Shown one piece after another: positions 1 to 7,521 of a stretch of DNA of 13,949 bases (positions are counted from its first letter, which is position 1; the number at the start of each line of letters is the position of its first letter). Under the pieces are notes generated by a model. It ran no database searches. It was given only the letters and a program-made list of their open reading frames with translations, and was not told the DNA's origin. Location of the stretch: positions 1-13,949 of the forward strand of contig CAZHDI010000089.1 in assembly GCA_964531285.1 (NCBI GenBank), read 5' to 3'. The position numbers were made by a program, and so were the translations under genes. This DNA comes from CAZHDI01 sp964531285 (GTDB lineage Bacteria; Pseudomonadota; Alphaproteobacteria; JAJFIK01).

Positions 1-298
1 AGATCATCACGCCGAGATCGGCGCGCAGCGAGCGCACCAGCATGGCCACCGCCGGGGTCGGCAGCGGGCCGAACAGAAACACGTCCATGCCGACGGCCGT
101 GAAGCCCGAGACCAGAGCGGTTTCCAGCATATAGCCGGACAGGCGGGTGTCCTTGCCGATCACCACCCGGTGGCGGTGATCGCCGCGCCGGAAAATGCGC
201 CCGGCCGCCATGCCGACCTTCAAACAGGTCTCGGCGTTCATCGGCGCACTGTTGGCGCGTCCGCGAATGCCATCGGTGCCGAATAGTTGCCGTCCCAT
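1..298 (-). CDS. glmM: Phosphoglucosamine mutase, N-terminal fragment (cut by window edge)
   Basis: Converts glucosamine-6-phosphate to glucosamine-1-phosphate in the cytoplasm, on the way to UDP-GlcNAc for peptidoglycan and LPS. The reading frame begins at an ATG at 298 and runs off the left edge, giving about 99 residues of a family usually near 445-450. The start MGRQLFGTDGIRGRAN is the hallmark GlmM N-terminus, followed by VVIGKDTRLSGYMLE and a GPLPTPAVA segment. The last visible residues, GVMI, are those that normally precede the phospho-serine loop (SASHNP), so the catalytic serine lies just outside the window. A Shine-Dalgarno-like GGGAG (minus strand of 308-312) sits 9 nt before the ATG. 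glmS ends 41 bp upstream on the same strand, so the two probably share a transcript. FGTDGIRG favours GlmM over a phosphomannomutase/phosphoglucomutase of the same superfamily, although some members act on both sugar types. Confidence 0.93.
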   Translation of the reverse strand, partial: MGRQLFGTDGIRGRANSAPMNAETCLKVGMAAGRIFRRGDHRHRVVIGKDTRLSGYMLETALVSGFTAVGMDVFLFGPLPTPAVAMLVRSLRADLGVMI

Positions 299-339
299 GG
301 GCAGGGGCTCCCTGACGAACCGGGTGAACGGGGGCGTAT

Positions 340-2160
340 CTACTCGACCGTAACCGATTTGGCCAAGTTGCGCGGCTGATCCACGTCCGTCCCTTTGGCG
401 ACCGCCGTATAATAAGCCAGCAACTGCACCGGAACGGCGGAGACGATCGGCGCGGTCAGCACTGCCGATTTGGGGATTTCGATGGTCCGCCAGGCCTCCG
501 AGCCGGCCCGCGCCAGACCCTCGGCATCGGAGATCAGGATCACGCGCCCGCCCCGGGCGATGACCTCCTGCATATTCGAGACGGTCTTTTCGAACAGGTG
601 ATCATGGGGCGCGATGACGATCACCGGCACGGTCTCGTCGATCAGCGCCAGGGGCCCGTGTTTCAGCTCGCCCGCGGCATAGCCCTCGGCATGGATATAG
701 GACAGTTCTTTAAGCTTGAGCGCGCCTTCCATGGCAATGGGATAAAGATCCCCCCGGCCCAGATAGAGGACGTCCCGCGCCTTGGCCAGATCGTGGCCAA
801 GATGCTCGTAAGCCGCCTCGTTTTTGAGCACCTCGGCAATCGCACCGGGCACATCGTTCAGTTCACGGATATGGTGTGCCTCGGCGGCGGCATCGATCCG
901 GCCCCGGTCACGCGCGGCCTTGACCGCGAGCGCGGCCAGCACGGTTAGCTGACAGGTCAGCGCCTTGGTCGAGGCGACACTGATTTCAGGGCCCGCATGG
1001 GTCGGCAGCACGAGATCGGCTTCGCGGGCAATCGAGGACTCCGGCACATTCACGATGGCCAGCGTGCGCAGATGGTTTTCCTTGCAGTGGCGCAGGGCGG
1101 CGAGCGTGTCCGCGGTTTCGCCGGACTGGGAGATGAACACGGCCAATCCGCCGGGCATCAGCGCCGGTTCCCGGTAACGGAATTCCGATGCGATATCGGC
1201 CTTGGCCGGCAGCCGCCCCACCCGCTCCATCCAGTAGCGCGCGGTCAGACCGCTGTAGAACGCCGTCCCGCAGGCGGCGATGGTCAGGCTGGTCAGGGCG
1301 TTGAAATCCAGATCGCCGGGAATCGTCACGGTTTCGTTCACGCTGTCCGCATAGGCGGCAAGGGTATGGCCGACCGCCTCGGGCTGCTCATGGATCTCCT
1401 TGAGCATGAAATGACGGTAGTTGCCCTTGCCGACCATGGCCGCCGAAACCGAGGTCACGCTGGCCTTGCGCGTCACGGCGCGGGACTGGGCATCGCGGAT
1501 CTCGGCGCCCGCGCGCCGGGCAATGACCCAGTCGCCCTCGTCCAGATAGCTCAGGCGGTTGGTGAGCGGCGCCAGCGCAAAGGCGTCGGAGCCGAAATAC
1601 ATCTCGTTGTCGCCATAGCCCAGCACCAGCGGGCTGCCGCGCCGGGCGCCGATCATCAGATCGTCCTCGCCGTCCACCATGAGCGCGATGGCAAACGCTC
1701 CGCGCAGCCGCTCAAGGGCGGCGGCCACGGCCGCATCCGGATCGAGCCCGGCCTCGATCCCGTGGGCCACCAGATGGGCGATGACTTCACTATCGGTCTG
1801 GGTGGCGAAGTTGCGCCCCTGGGCACTCAATTCGGCGCGCAGTTCCCGGAAATTCTCGATAATGCCGTTATGGACCACCATCACCGGTCCGGCGGCATGG
1901 GGATGGGCATTCTCGACCGTCGGCGCGCCATGGGTGGCCCAGCGGGTATGGCCGATGCCGCCTGTGCCGGCCAGCGGCTCGGCGTCCAGCAGCGCTTCCA
2001 GCTGATCGAGCTTGCCGGTGGCGCGGCGGCGCGTGAGCCGTCCGGCGTCGATGGCCGCGATGCCGGCGGAATCGTATCCGCGATACTCAAGACGGCGCAG
2101 CGCGCCGCATAACCGGGGCGAGACCGGCGCCCCGCCCAAAATACCGATAATTCCGCACAT
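340..2160 (-). CDS. glmS: Glutamine--fructose-6-phosphate aminotransferase (isomerizing)
   Basis: Makes glucosamine-6-phosphate from fructose-6-phosphate and glutamine, the first committed step to UDP-GlcNAc. The 606 residues match the family length (E. coli about 609). Cys2 is the N-terminal nucleophile of the class II glutaminase domain (about 2-230), with RWATHG at 73-78, HNG at 97-99 and TDSE at 122-125. Two SIS sugar-isomerase domains follow: CGTA at 297-300, SQSGET at 344-349 and SVASTK at 394-399 in the first, and EGYAAGELKHGPLAL from 492 in the second. The C-terminus DQPRNLAKSVTVE carries the Schiff-base lysine (K601). The ATG is fixed by the need for Cys at position 2, and an AAGG lies 5 nt upstream (2166-2169). 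It is transcribed divergently from the UDP-xylose synthase and leads directly into glmM. No glmS ribozyme is expected or seen in this lineage. Confidence 0.98.
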   Translation of the reverse strand: MCGIIGILGGAPVSPRLCGALRRLEYRGYDSAGIAAIDAGRLTRRRATGKLDQLEALLDAEPLAGTGGIGHTRWATHGAPTVENAHPHAAGPVMVVHNGIIENFRELRAELSAQGRNFATQTDSEVIAHLVAHGIEAGLDPDAAVAAALERLRGAFAIALMVDGEDDLMIGARRGSPLVLGYGDNEMYFGSDAFALAPLTNRLSYLDEGDWVIARRAGAEIRDAQSRAVTRKASVTSVSAAMVGKGNYRHFMLKEIHEQPEAVGHTLAAYADSVNETVTIPGDLDFNALTSLTIAACGTAFYSGLTARYWMERVGRLPAKADIASEFRYREPALMPGGLAVFISQSGETADTLAALRHCKENHLRTLAIVNVPESSIAREADLVLPTHAGPEISVASTKALTCQLTVLAALAVKAARDRGRIDAAAEAHHIRELNDVPGAIAEVLKNEAAYEHLGHDLAKARDVLYLGRGDLYPIAMEGALKLKELSYIHAEGYAAGELKHGPLALIDETVPVIVIAPHDHLFEKTVSNMQEVIARGGRVILISDAEGLARAGSEAWRTIEIPKSAVLTAPIVSAVPVQLLAYYTAVAKGTDVDQPRNLAKSVTVE

Positions 2161-2287
2161 AAGCGCCTTGATACTCGTTCTCGACGGGGCAACCGGATCG
2201 GCTATTGCGCTGCGTTCAACACAGGGCGCGCGCCGGTTGCGTCATTCAGTCCTGCGGCATGGCCCCCGCGCGCACAAGTCAAGTTTC

Positions 2288-2303
2288 GTTTCAGCCTTGA
2301 AAC
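2288..2303. promoter_or_regulatory. Palindrome GTTTCA-gcct-TGAAAC, candidate operator
   Basis: A perfect inverted repeat with 6-bp arms and a 4-nt spacer lies 128-143 nt upstream of glmS, just upstream of the TTGACT on the glmS strand. On that strand the sequence continues as TGAAACGAAAC, and another TGAAACG occurs at 2377-2383 on the plus strand, so the half-site recurs. This looks more like a protein-binding site than a terminator: there is no U-tract and the stem is AT-balanced. I cannot name a regulator, and short palindromes also arise by chance. Confidence 0.3.
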
Positions 2304-2470
2304 ATGGTCTTGGGCGGTTTCTTGCAAGGATGCCGGCGCCGCGCGCAGGCGGCGATTGCCATTGGACAGTCCCGCCTGAAACGAGGTAAGCACTAGCGTT
2401 CCGTGGTCCACTCCAGCGGCCATGGCACCTGATACGTGTATTGGCATCGGCGATGCGCTGATGAGTCGTT

Positions 2471-2484
2471 CACACACACACACA
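2471..2484 (+). repeat. (CA)7 dinucleotide tract
   Basis: Seven uninterrupted CA units lie in the leader of the UDP-xylose synthase gene, ending 21 nt before its ATG at 2506. The tract would be coding (SHTHT) only if translation began at 2422 or 2461. It is a potential slippage site. Confidence 0.9.
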
Positions 2485-2505
2485 AGCGGACCAGTTGGGA
2501 AGAGT

Positions 2506-3510
2506 ATGCAGACCATCCAACGCATCATGATCACCGGCGGCGCGGGCTTTATCGGCTCTTATGTCTGCGAGCGCCTGCTTGAGCAAGGTCACGAAGTCCT
2601 GTGCGTGGACAATTTCTTCACCGGGACGCGCCGCAATGTCCGGCATCTTCTGAGCAATCCGAACTTCGAAGTTCTGCGCCACGACATCACCGTGCCGCTG
2701 CGGGCCGAAGTGGATGTGATCTATAATCTGGCCTGCCCCGCCTCGCCGATCCACTACCAGTACGATCCGGTCCAGACGACCAAGACCAGCGTCCATGGCG
2801 CCATCAACATGCTGGGGCTGGCCAAGCGCACCAATGCCAAGATCCTCCAGGCCTCGACCAGCGAAGTTTACGGCGATCCGACTGTCCATCCGCAGGCGGA
2901 AGATTACTGGGGGCATGTGAACCCGATCGGTATCCGCGCCTGTTACGATGAAGGCAAGCGCTGCGCCGAAACCCTGTTTTTCGATTATCACCGACAGCAC
3001 GGTCTTCGGATCAAGGTCGCGCGCATCTTCAATACCTATGGGCCGCGCATGCAGCCCAATGACGGGCGCGTGGTCTCCAATTTCATCATGCAGGCCCTGC
3101 GCGGCGACGCGATCACCATCTATGGCGACGGCACCCAGACCCGGTCGTTCTGTTATGTCGAGGATCTGGTGGATGGCCTCATTCGCCTGATGGGCACGGA
3201 CGATACGGTCACCGGGCCGGTCAATCTGGGCAATCCGAACGAGTTCACCATCCGCGAACTGGCGGAACTCGTGATCGAGATCACGGGCTCGGCGTCGAAA
3301 ATCGAGCATCGGCCCCTGCCCGCCGACGATCCCAAACAGCGCCAGCCGGACATCACCCGCGCCCGCGAGGTGCTCGGATGGGAACCCAAGCTCGTGCTGC
3401 GCCAGGGTCTGGAGCGGACCATCCAGTATTTCGAGGACCTGATGGGTCAGGATCTGCTGCCGGGCATCCCCAGCCGGACCGATAAGCCCAAGGCCCGCGC
3501 CGCCTCCTGA
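2506..3510 (+). CDS. UDP-glucuronate decarboxylase (UDP-xylose synthase)
   Basis: Extended-SDR enzyme that oxidises and decarboxylates UDP-glucuronate to UDP-xylose using bound NAD; cytoplasmic. From the ATG at 2506 it has 334 residues. The Rossmann motif GGAGFIG is at 11-17, NLACPASPIHYQ at 74-85, STSEVYGDP at 117-125, the catalytic Tyr147-x3-Lys151 in CYDEGKR, RIFNTYGPRM at 173-182, NDGRVVSNFI at 185-194 and GDGTQTRSF at 207-215. This series is specific to the UXS group and separates it from dTDP-glucose dehydratases and GalE. I chose 2506 because GGGA lies 5 nt upstream and the preceding codons (an open frame back to an ATG at 2422, through the CA tract) have no family counterpart. No UDP-glucose dehydrogenase, which would make its substrate, is in the window. 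The C-terminal tail (SRTDKPKARAAS) is polar and probably disordered. galE follows 104 bp downstream. Confidence 0.95.
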   Translation: MQTIQRIMITGGAGFIGSYVCERLLEQGHEVLCVDNFFTGTRRNVRHLLSNPNFEVLRHDITVPLRAEVDVIYNLACPASPIHYQYDPVQTTKTSVHGAINMLGLAKRTNAKILQASTSEVYGDPTVHPQAEDYWGHVNPIGIRACYDEGKRCAETLFFDYHRQHGLRIKVARIFNTYGPRMQPNDGRVVSNFIMQALRGDAITIYGDGTQTRSFCYVEDLVDGLIRLMGTDDTVTGPVNLGNPNEFTIRELAELVIEITGSASKIEHRPLPADDPKQRQPDITRAREVLGWEPKLVLRQGLERTIQYFEDLMGQDLLPGIPSRTDKPKARAAS

Positions 3511-3614
3511 TCAATGGACGTCAAGGCTGGCGCGGACACGAATCCTGCCGCATGGGAGGATGGGTGCCCGTCGGTCCGCCGATGGGCGTGTCTCCTCAGC
3601 CTTGAGAGGCCGTG

Positions 3615-4610
3615 ATGACGGTTCTGATCACTGGCGGCGCCGGATATGTCGGCAGCCACACCGCCCACCTCCTTGTCGAGACCGGTCAGCGGCCGGTGGT
3701 GCTCGACGACCTCAGCCGGGGCATCCACGCCCTTGTGCCGGACGAGGCGGCGTTCGTGCGCGGCGATATCGGCGATGCGGCATTGCTGGACCGTCTTTTT
3801 ACGGAGCATGATATCGACGCGGTGATCCATTTCGCCGGGTACATCATCGTTCCGGAATCCGTGGACCAGCCCCTGCTCTATTACGAGCGCAATGTGTCGG
3901 CGACCCGGACCCTGATCGATGCCTGTGTGCGGCACGGTGTCCGTCACTTTATTTTCTCATCAAGCGCGGCGGTCTACGGCGCGCCTGCTGTCGATCCGAT
4001 TCCCGAAACCGCGGCGCTCAAACCGGTCTCGCCCTATGGGCGCTCCAAGCTCATGACGGAGATGATGCTGGAGGATGCCGAGGCGGCCCATGGTCTCAGA
4101 TCCATCAGCCTGCGGTATTTCAATGTCGCCGGTGCCGATCCCAAGGGGCGCTGCGGTCAGGTCTCCCGCGTGGCGACCCATCTTCTGAAAGTCGCCTCGC
4201 AGGTGGCCATCGGCGAGCGGGAGAAACTGACGATCTTCGGCCGCGATTACGACACGCCCGATGGCACCTGCGTGCGCGATTATGTCCATGCGAGCGATCT
4301 TGCCGATGCCCATCTTCAGGCGCTGACCGTCCTGCGGGACGGCGGTCCGACCGGTGCGTTCAACTGCGGCTACGGCAAAGGTGTCTCGATCCTCGAAGCG
4401 CTCGACGCTTTCGGAGCGGTGCTGGGACAGCCGCTGCCCGTGGAAGACGGCCCCCGCCGCCCGGGCGATCCGCCCACGCTGGTCGCCGATGTCTCGGCGC
4501 TGCGCAGCCAATTGGGCTGGCAGCCGCGCTATAATGATCTGGAACTGATGATCCGCACGGCGATGGAATGGGAAAAGCGGGCCGTCACGCTGGAATTCAC
4601 CCCGCTGTAG
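3615..4610 (+). CDS. galE: UDP-glucose 4-epimerase
   Basis: Interconverts UDP-glucose and UDP-galactose with tightly bound NAD, supplying galactosyl donors for surface glycans. It has 331 residues (E. coli 338). GGAGYVG is at 7-13, HFAG at 72-75, and the catalytic triad is Ser117 (SSSAAVYG), Tyr141 and Lys145 (YGRSK). RYFNVAGADP is at 167-176 and TPDGTCVRDYVHASDLADAH at about 214-233, the last being diagnostic for GalE. The ATG at 3615 is preferred over the adjacent GTG at 3612 because GAGAGG (3604-3609) is 5 nt away. By my alignment of RPGDPPTLVAD with the E. coli REGDLPAYWAD segment, the gatekeeper Tyr299 is replaced by Leu, so activity on N-acetylated sugars cannot be excluded. It probably shares a transcript with the upstream UDP-xylose synthase. 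It converges on the guanylyltransferase gene, with only 6 bp between stop codons and no terminator between them. Confidence 0.95.
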   Translation: MTVLITGGAGYVGSHTAHLLVETGQRPVVLDDLSRGIHALVPDEAAFVRGDIGDAALLDRLFTEHDIDAVIHFAGYIIVPESVDQPLLYYERNVSATRTLIDACVRHGVRHFIFSSSAAVYGAPAVDPIPETAALKPVSPYGRSKLMTEMMLEDAEAAHGLRSISLRYFNVAGADPKGRCGQVSRVATHLLKVASQVAIGEREKLTIFGRDYDTPDGTCVRDYVHASDLADAHLQALTVLRDGGPTGAFNCGYGKGVSILEALDAFGAVLGQPLPVEDGPRRPGDPPTLVADVSALRSQLGWQPRYNDLELMIRTAMEWEKRAVTLEFTPL

Positions 4611-4616
4611 AACGGG

Positions 4617-5702
4617 TTACAGTTCGCCGCGTTTTGCGGCCTTCAGGGCCGTGACGATCCCCTTGACCGATTGCGCGCGCTCGCGCGTGGTCACCAGGAT
4701 CGCATCCTCGGTTTCGACCACGACCACATCGTCGATCCCCGCCACGGCCACCAGGCGCGACGAGGCGCGCACCAGCGAGTTGCGCACATCCGACAGGATC
4801 ACGTCGCCCGCCACCGTGTTACCGTCCGCATCCTGAACGGCGACATCATGGATCGCGGTCCAGGAGCCCACATCGTTCCAGCCCATATCGGCGGGCACCA
4901 CGGCGGCCCGCGCGGTGTGTTCCATCACCGCATAATCGATGGACTCGGCCGGACAGGCCGCGAAGGCCCGCGCGTCCGGTGCATAGACCCGGTTCGACTG
5001 ATGTCCGGCGTCCAGTGCGGTGCGCGCGGCGTCCAGAATGGCCGGGCAATGGCGGGCCATTTCCTCGATCAGCACATCGCTGCGCACGGCAAAAATGCCG
5101 CCGTTCCAGTAATAGGTGCCGGCGGCCAGAAAACTTTCGGCCCGTTCGCGTTCGGGCTTTTCCACAAACGCATCGACCGCGAAACAGCTATCGGCGGCCG
5201 GGAGCGGCTCCCCGCGCCTGATATAGCCGTATCCGGTTTCCGGGCGGCTCGGCACAATCCCGTAGGTTACGAGATAACCCTCGCTCGCCAGATGCGCGGC
5301 CCGGGCGGTCGCCTCGCGGAATGCTCCCACATCGGTGATGTGATGATCCGCGGGCAGAAGCAGCAAGACACCGTCGGCACCTGTCTGGTTCAAGGTCAAA
5401 GCGGCCAGTGCCGCTGCCGGGGCCGTGTTGCGGCCCACCGGTTCGGCAATCACGGCGTAAGGCGCGATATCGAGCGCCTCGAACTGCTGGACGATGGTCT
5501 CGGCATGGCGGCGATTGCACACCACAAGCGGATCCCGGAAGGCCACATCGCCGACAAGCTCGCCGCGCACCCGCAACACGGTTTCCTGAATCATGGTGTG
5601 GGGCGAGGTCAGCGCATGGAGTTGCTTGGGATGTGCCTCGCGCGACACGGGCCACAGCCGCGTGCCCACTCCGCCGGACAGGATCACCGGATAGACGTTC
5701 AT
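4617..5702 (-). CDS. Mannose-1-phosphate guanylyltransferase (GDP-mannose pyrophosphorylase)
   Basis: Makes GDP-mannose from mannose-1-phosphate and GTP. From the ATG at 5702 it has 361 residues. The nucleotidyltransferase signature runs from 8 to 27 (LSGGVGTRLWPVSR then PKQ); EPVGRNTAPA is at 87-96, LPADHH at 116-121, FVEKP at 179-183, SIDYAVME at 254-261 and GWNDVGSW at 274-281. It is the single-domain form: the C-terminal cupin phosphomannose-isomerase domain of bifunctional ManC/AlgA proteins is missing, so that step must come from another protein. ATG 5702 is preferred over an in-frame GTG at 5726 because TGGGGG (5708-5713) lies 5 nt upstream and the protein then begins at the first beta-strand. 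It is the last gene of the AGE-pgi-guanylyltransferase run and lies 95 bp after pgi. A tiny open frame ends at its start codon (see 5702-5767). Confidence 0.93.
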   Translation of the reverse strand: MNVYPVILSGGVGTRLWPVSREAHPKQLHALTSPHTMIQETVLRVRGELVGDVAFRDPLVVCNRRHAETIVQQFEALDIAPYAVIAEPVGRNTAPAAALAALTLNQTGADGVLLLLPADHHITDVGAFREATARAAHLASEGYLVTYGIVPSRPETGYGYIRRGEPLPAADSCFAVDAFVEKPERERAESFLAAGTYYWNGGIFAVRSDVLIEEMARHCPAILDAARTALDAGHQSNRVYAPDARAFAACPAESIDYAVMEHTARAAVVPADMGWNDVGSWTAIHDVAVQDADGNTVAGDVILSDVRNSLVRASSRLVAVAGIDDVVVVETEDAILVTTRERAQSVKGIVTALKAAKRGEL

Positions 5703-5767
5703 CAAAACCCCCAGGGCCTGAGCCACGGCGCCGGACGCGGCGGTTCATCGGTCATTGTTTCATCCAT
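5702..5767 (-). CDS. Possible 21-residue leader ORF overlapping the guanylyltransferase start
   Basis: An ATG at 5767 opens a 21-codon frame whose TGA shares its A with the ATG of the guanylyltransferase gene (TGATG). From an inner ATG at 5755 the peptide is MTDEPPRPAPWLRPWGF, rich in proline and tryptophan. The TGATG junction is typical of translational coupling. Against it, neither ATG has a good ribosome binding site, and frames of this length are common by chance. The ending RPWGF recalls the RPWGxY start of cupin phosphomannose isomerases, but nothing of such a domain follows. I report it as a candidate only. Confidence 0.2.
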   Translation of the reverse strand: MDETMTDEPPRPAPWLRPWGF

Positions 5768-5797
5768 GGCGGCATGTCATCCCCACGGGCGGCCCGG

Positions 5798-7477
5798 TCA
5801 GAGCCGGTCCCCGTCGCGGCTGTCATTGTTGTAGGCCCCGATCAGGCCCCGGGTGGACGCGCTCATCGTCTCGGCGCCCCCGTCAAGCAGCCGCTTGGCC
5901 AGGATTTTGCCCAGTTCCACACCGAACTGGTCGAAGGAATTGATATCCCAGATCACCCCTTGGACGAAGATCTTGTGCTCATAAAGCGCAATAAGCGAGC
6001 CAAGACGTTCAGGCGTCAACTCATCGATCAGCAAGGTCTGGGTCGGGCGGTCCCCCGGGAAGGTGGCATGGGGCGCAAAGGCGGCGGCGGCGCCGGCGTC
6101 CCGGCCCTGGCCGGCCAGCAGCGTGCGCGCCTCGTCCAGACTGCGCCCGCGCATCAGCGCTTCGGTTTGCGCAAAGAAATTCGCCATCAGCAACCGGTGG
6201 TGATCGCCCCTGGACTGCTCGGGCCGGGCAATCCCGATAAAATCAGCCGGGACGATCTGGGTGCCCTGGTGCAGATGTTGAAAGAACGAGTGCTGAACAT
6301 CCGTCCCCGTCCCGCCCCAGAGCACCGGCGCCGTCTGGTACGGCACGACGACCCCGTCCCGAGTCACCCGTTTTCCGTTGCTCTCCATGTCCGCTTGCTG
6401 AAGATAGGCTGGCAGCAGGGCAAGGCGCTCAGTATAGGGAAGCAGGGCCCAGCTTTGATAGTTCAGAAAATTCGCGTGCCAGACCCCGATCAAGGCCATC
6501 AGCACCGGGAGATTTTGATCGAGCGGCGTGTTGCTGAAGTGCCGGTCCATCCGGTGCGCGCCCTGGCGCAGCGCGTTGAACCGGTCCATGCCCAGATACA
6601 GCGCGATCGACAATCCGATCGACGACCACAGGGAATACCGTCCGCCGACCCAATCCCAGAACGCGAAGACGTTCCGCTCGTCGATGCCGAAGGCCTTGGT
6701 GGCCGTCAGATTGGTGGACACCGCAACAAAATGCTTGGCCACGTCGGCCTCGCTGCCGCCTTGCGCCAAGAACCAATCGCGGGCGCTGCGGGCATTGGTC
6801 ATGGTCTCGATGGTGGTGAAGCTCTTGGACGCGATGATGAAAAGCGTCGTTTCCGGATCCACTGCCTCCAACACCCCGGCGAGATCCGCGCCGTCCACAT
6901 TCGAAACGAAATGGGCGCGGATGCCTTTGTCCGCATACGGTTTCAAGGCGTGGCACACCATGCGGGGGCCAAGATCCGAACCGCCAATGCCCAGATTGAC
7001 CACATCGGTGATGCGCTTGCCGGTCCGCCCGGTCCAACTGCCGTCATGCACCGACGCAACGAAGCCTGCCATCTGGTCGATTACCGCCTCGACATCGGGG
7101 ACGACATTGTACCCCTCGACCAGCACCGGCGCGCGGTCCATGCGGCGCAACGCTGTGTGCAGGACGGCCCGGCCCTCGGTCGTATTGATGGGCTGACCGC
7201 TCATCATTTCGTTGCGGCGGTGTTCGACATCGCATTCATGGGCCAGATGGAGAAGCAGCGAGAGGGTGTCGTCGGTGAGCAGAACTTTGGAGAAATCCAG
7301 GATCATGCCGCAGGTGGCGCGGTTGAACCGGCCGAACCGGTCCGCATCCTCATCGAACAGCGCGTCGATCCGCTTGCCCGCCATGACCTCGTCGCGGTGA
7401 TGCTCCAGGCGCGTCCAGGTCTGGAGGTCGCTCCGGCCGGGTGTTCCGGCGGTGTGAAGATCGGACTGCTGCGCCAT
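5798..7477 (-). CDS. pgi: Glucose-6-phosphate isomerase
   Basis: Interconverts glucose-6-phosphate and fructose-6-phosphate; cytoplasmic. From the ATG at 7477 it has 559 residues (E. coli 549). GIGGSDLGP is at 163-171, SKSFTTIET at 218-226, the first family signature in GGRYSLWSSIG at 278-288, and the second in DINSFDQFGVELGK at 511-524. Catalytic residues by comparison with E. coli (E355, H386, K514) are E365, H396 and K524. An in-frame GTG at 7525 would add 16 residues with no family match and overlap the upstream stop. ATG 7477 has GGAGT (7488-7492) 10 nt upstream and is preferred. The AGE-family gene ends 44 bp upstream and the guanylyltransferase begins 95 bp downstream, so the three look co-transcribed. 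That context ties this Pgi to precursor supply for polysaccharide as well as to central metabolism. A GACTC (7487-7491) overlaps the ribosome binding site. Confidence 0.97.
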   Translation of the reverse strand: MAQQSDLHTAGTPGRSDLQTWTRLEHHRDEVMAGKRIDALFDEDADRFGRFNRATCGMILDFSKVLLTDDTLSLLLHLAHECDVEHRRNEMMSGQPINTTEGRAVLHTALRRMDRAPVLVEGYNVVPDVEAVIDQMAGFVASVHDGSWTGRTGKRITDVVNLGIGGSDLGPRMVCHALKPYADKGIRAHFVSNVDGADLAGVLEAVDPETTLFIIASKSFTTIETMTNARSARDWFLAQGGSEADVAKHFVAVSTNLTATKAFGIDERNVFAFWDWVGGRYSLWSSIGLSIALYLGMDRFNALRQGAHRMDRHFSNTPLDQNLPVLMALIGVWHANFLNYQSWALLPYTERLALLPAYLQQADMESNGKRVTRDGVVVPYQTAPVLWGGTGTDVQHSFFQHLHQGTQIVPADFIGIARPEQSRGDHHRLLMANFFAQTEALMRGRSLDEARTLLAGQGRDAGAAAAFAPHATFPGDRPTQTLLIDELTPERLGSLIALYEHKIFVQGVIWDINSFDQFGVELGKILAKRLLDGGAETMSASTRGLIGAYNNDSRDGDRL

Positions 7478-7521
7478 GGCTCGACGGACTCCGTGTGCGG
7501 TGGATCGGGGACGGTGACGGA

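Larger units (their letters stand above)
2161..2505. other. Divergent intergenic region between glmS and UDP-xylose synthase
   Basis: These 345 bp separate two divergent start codons and must hold both promoters. I see no convincing gene. On the minus strand, TTGACT (complement of 2277-2282) could be a -35 box for glmS, but no good -10 follows it. Other contents are a 16-bp palindrome at 2288-2303, a second TGAAACG at 2377-2383, a (CA)7 tract at 2471-2484 and a GAGTC at 2463-2467. An open frame continues upstream of the plus-strand gene to an ATG at 2422, but it lacks family similarity and I treat it as non-coding. Confidence 0.7.

Noticed and set aside
2422..2505. N-terminal extension of the UDP-xylose synthase from an ATG at 2422
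   Set aside because: The 28 extra residues pass through the CA tract, have no family match, and the ATG at 2506 has a ribosome binding site and the correct Rossmann start.
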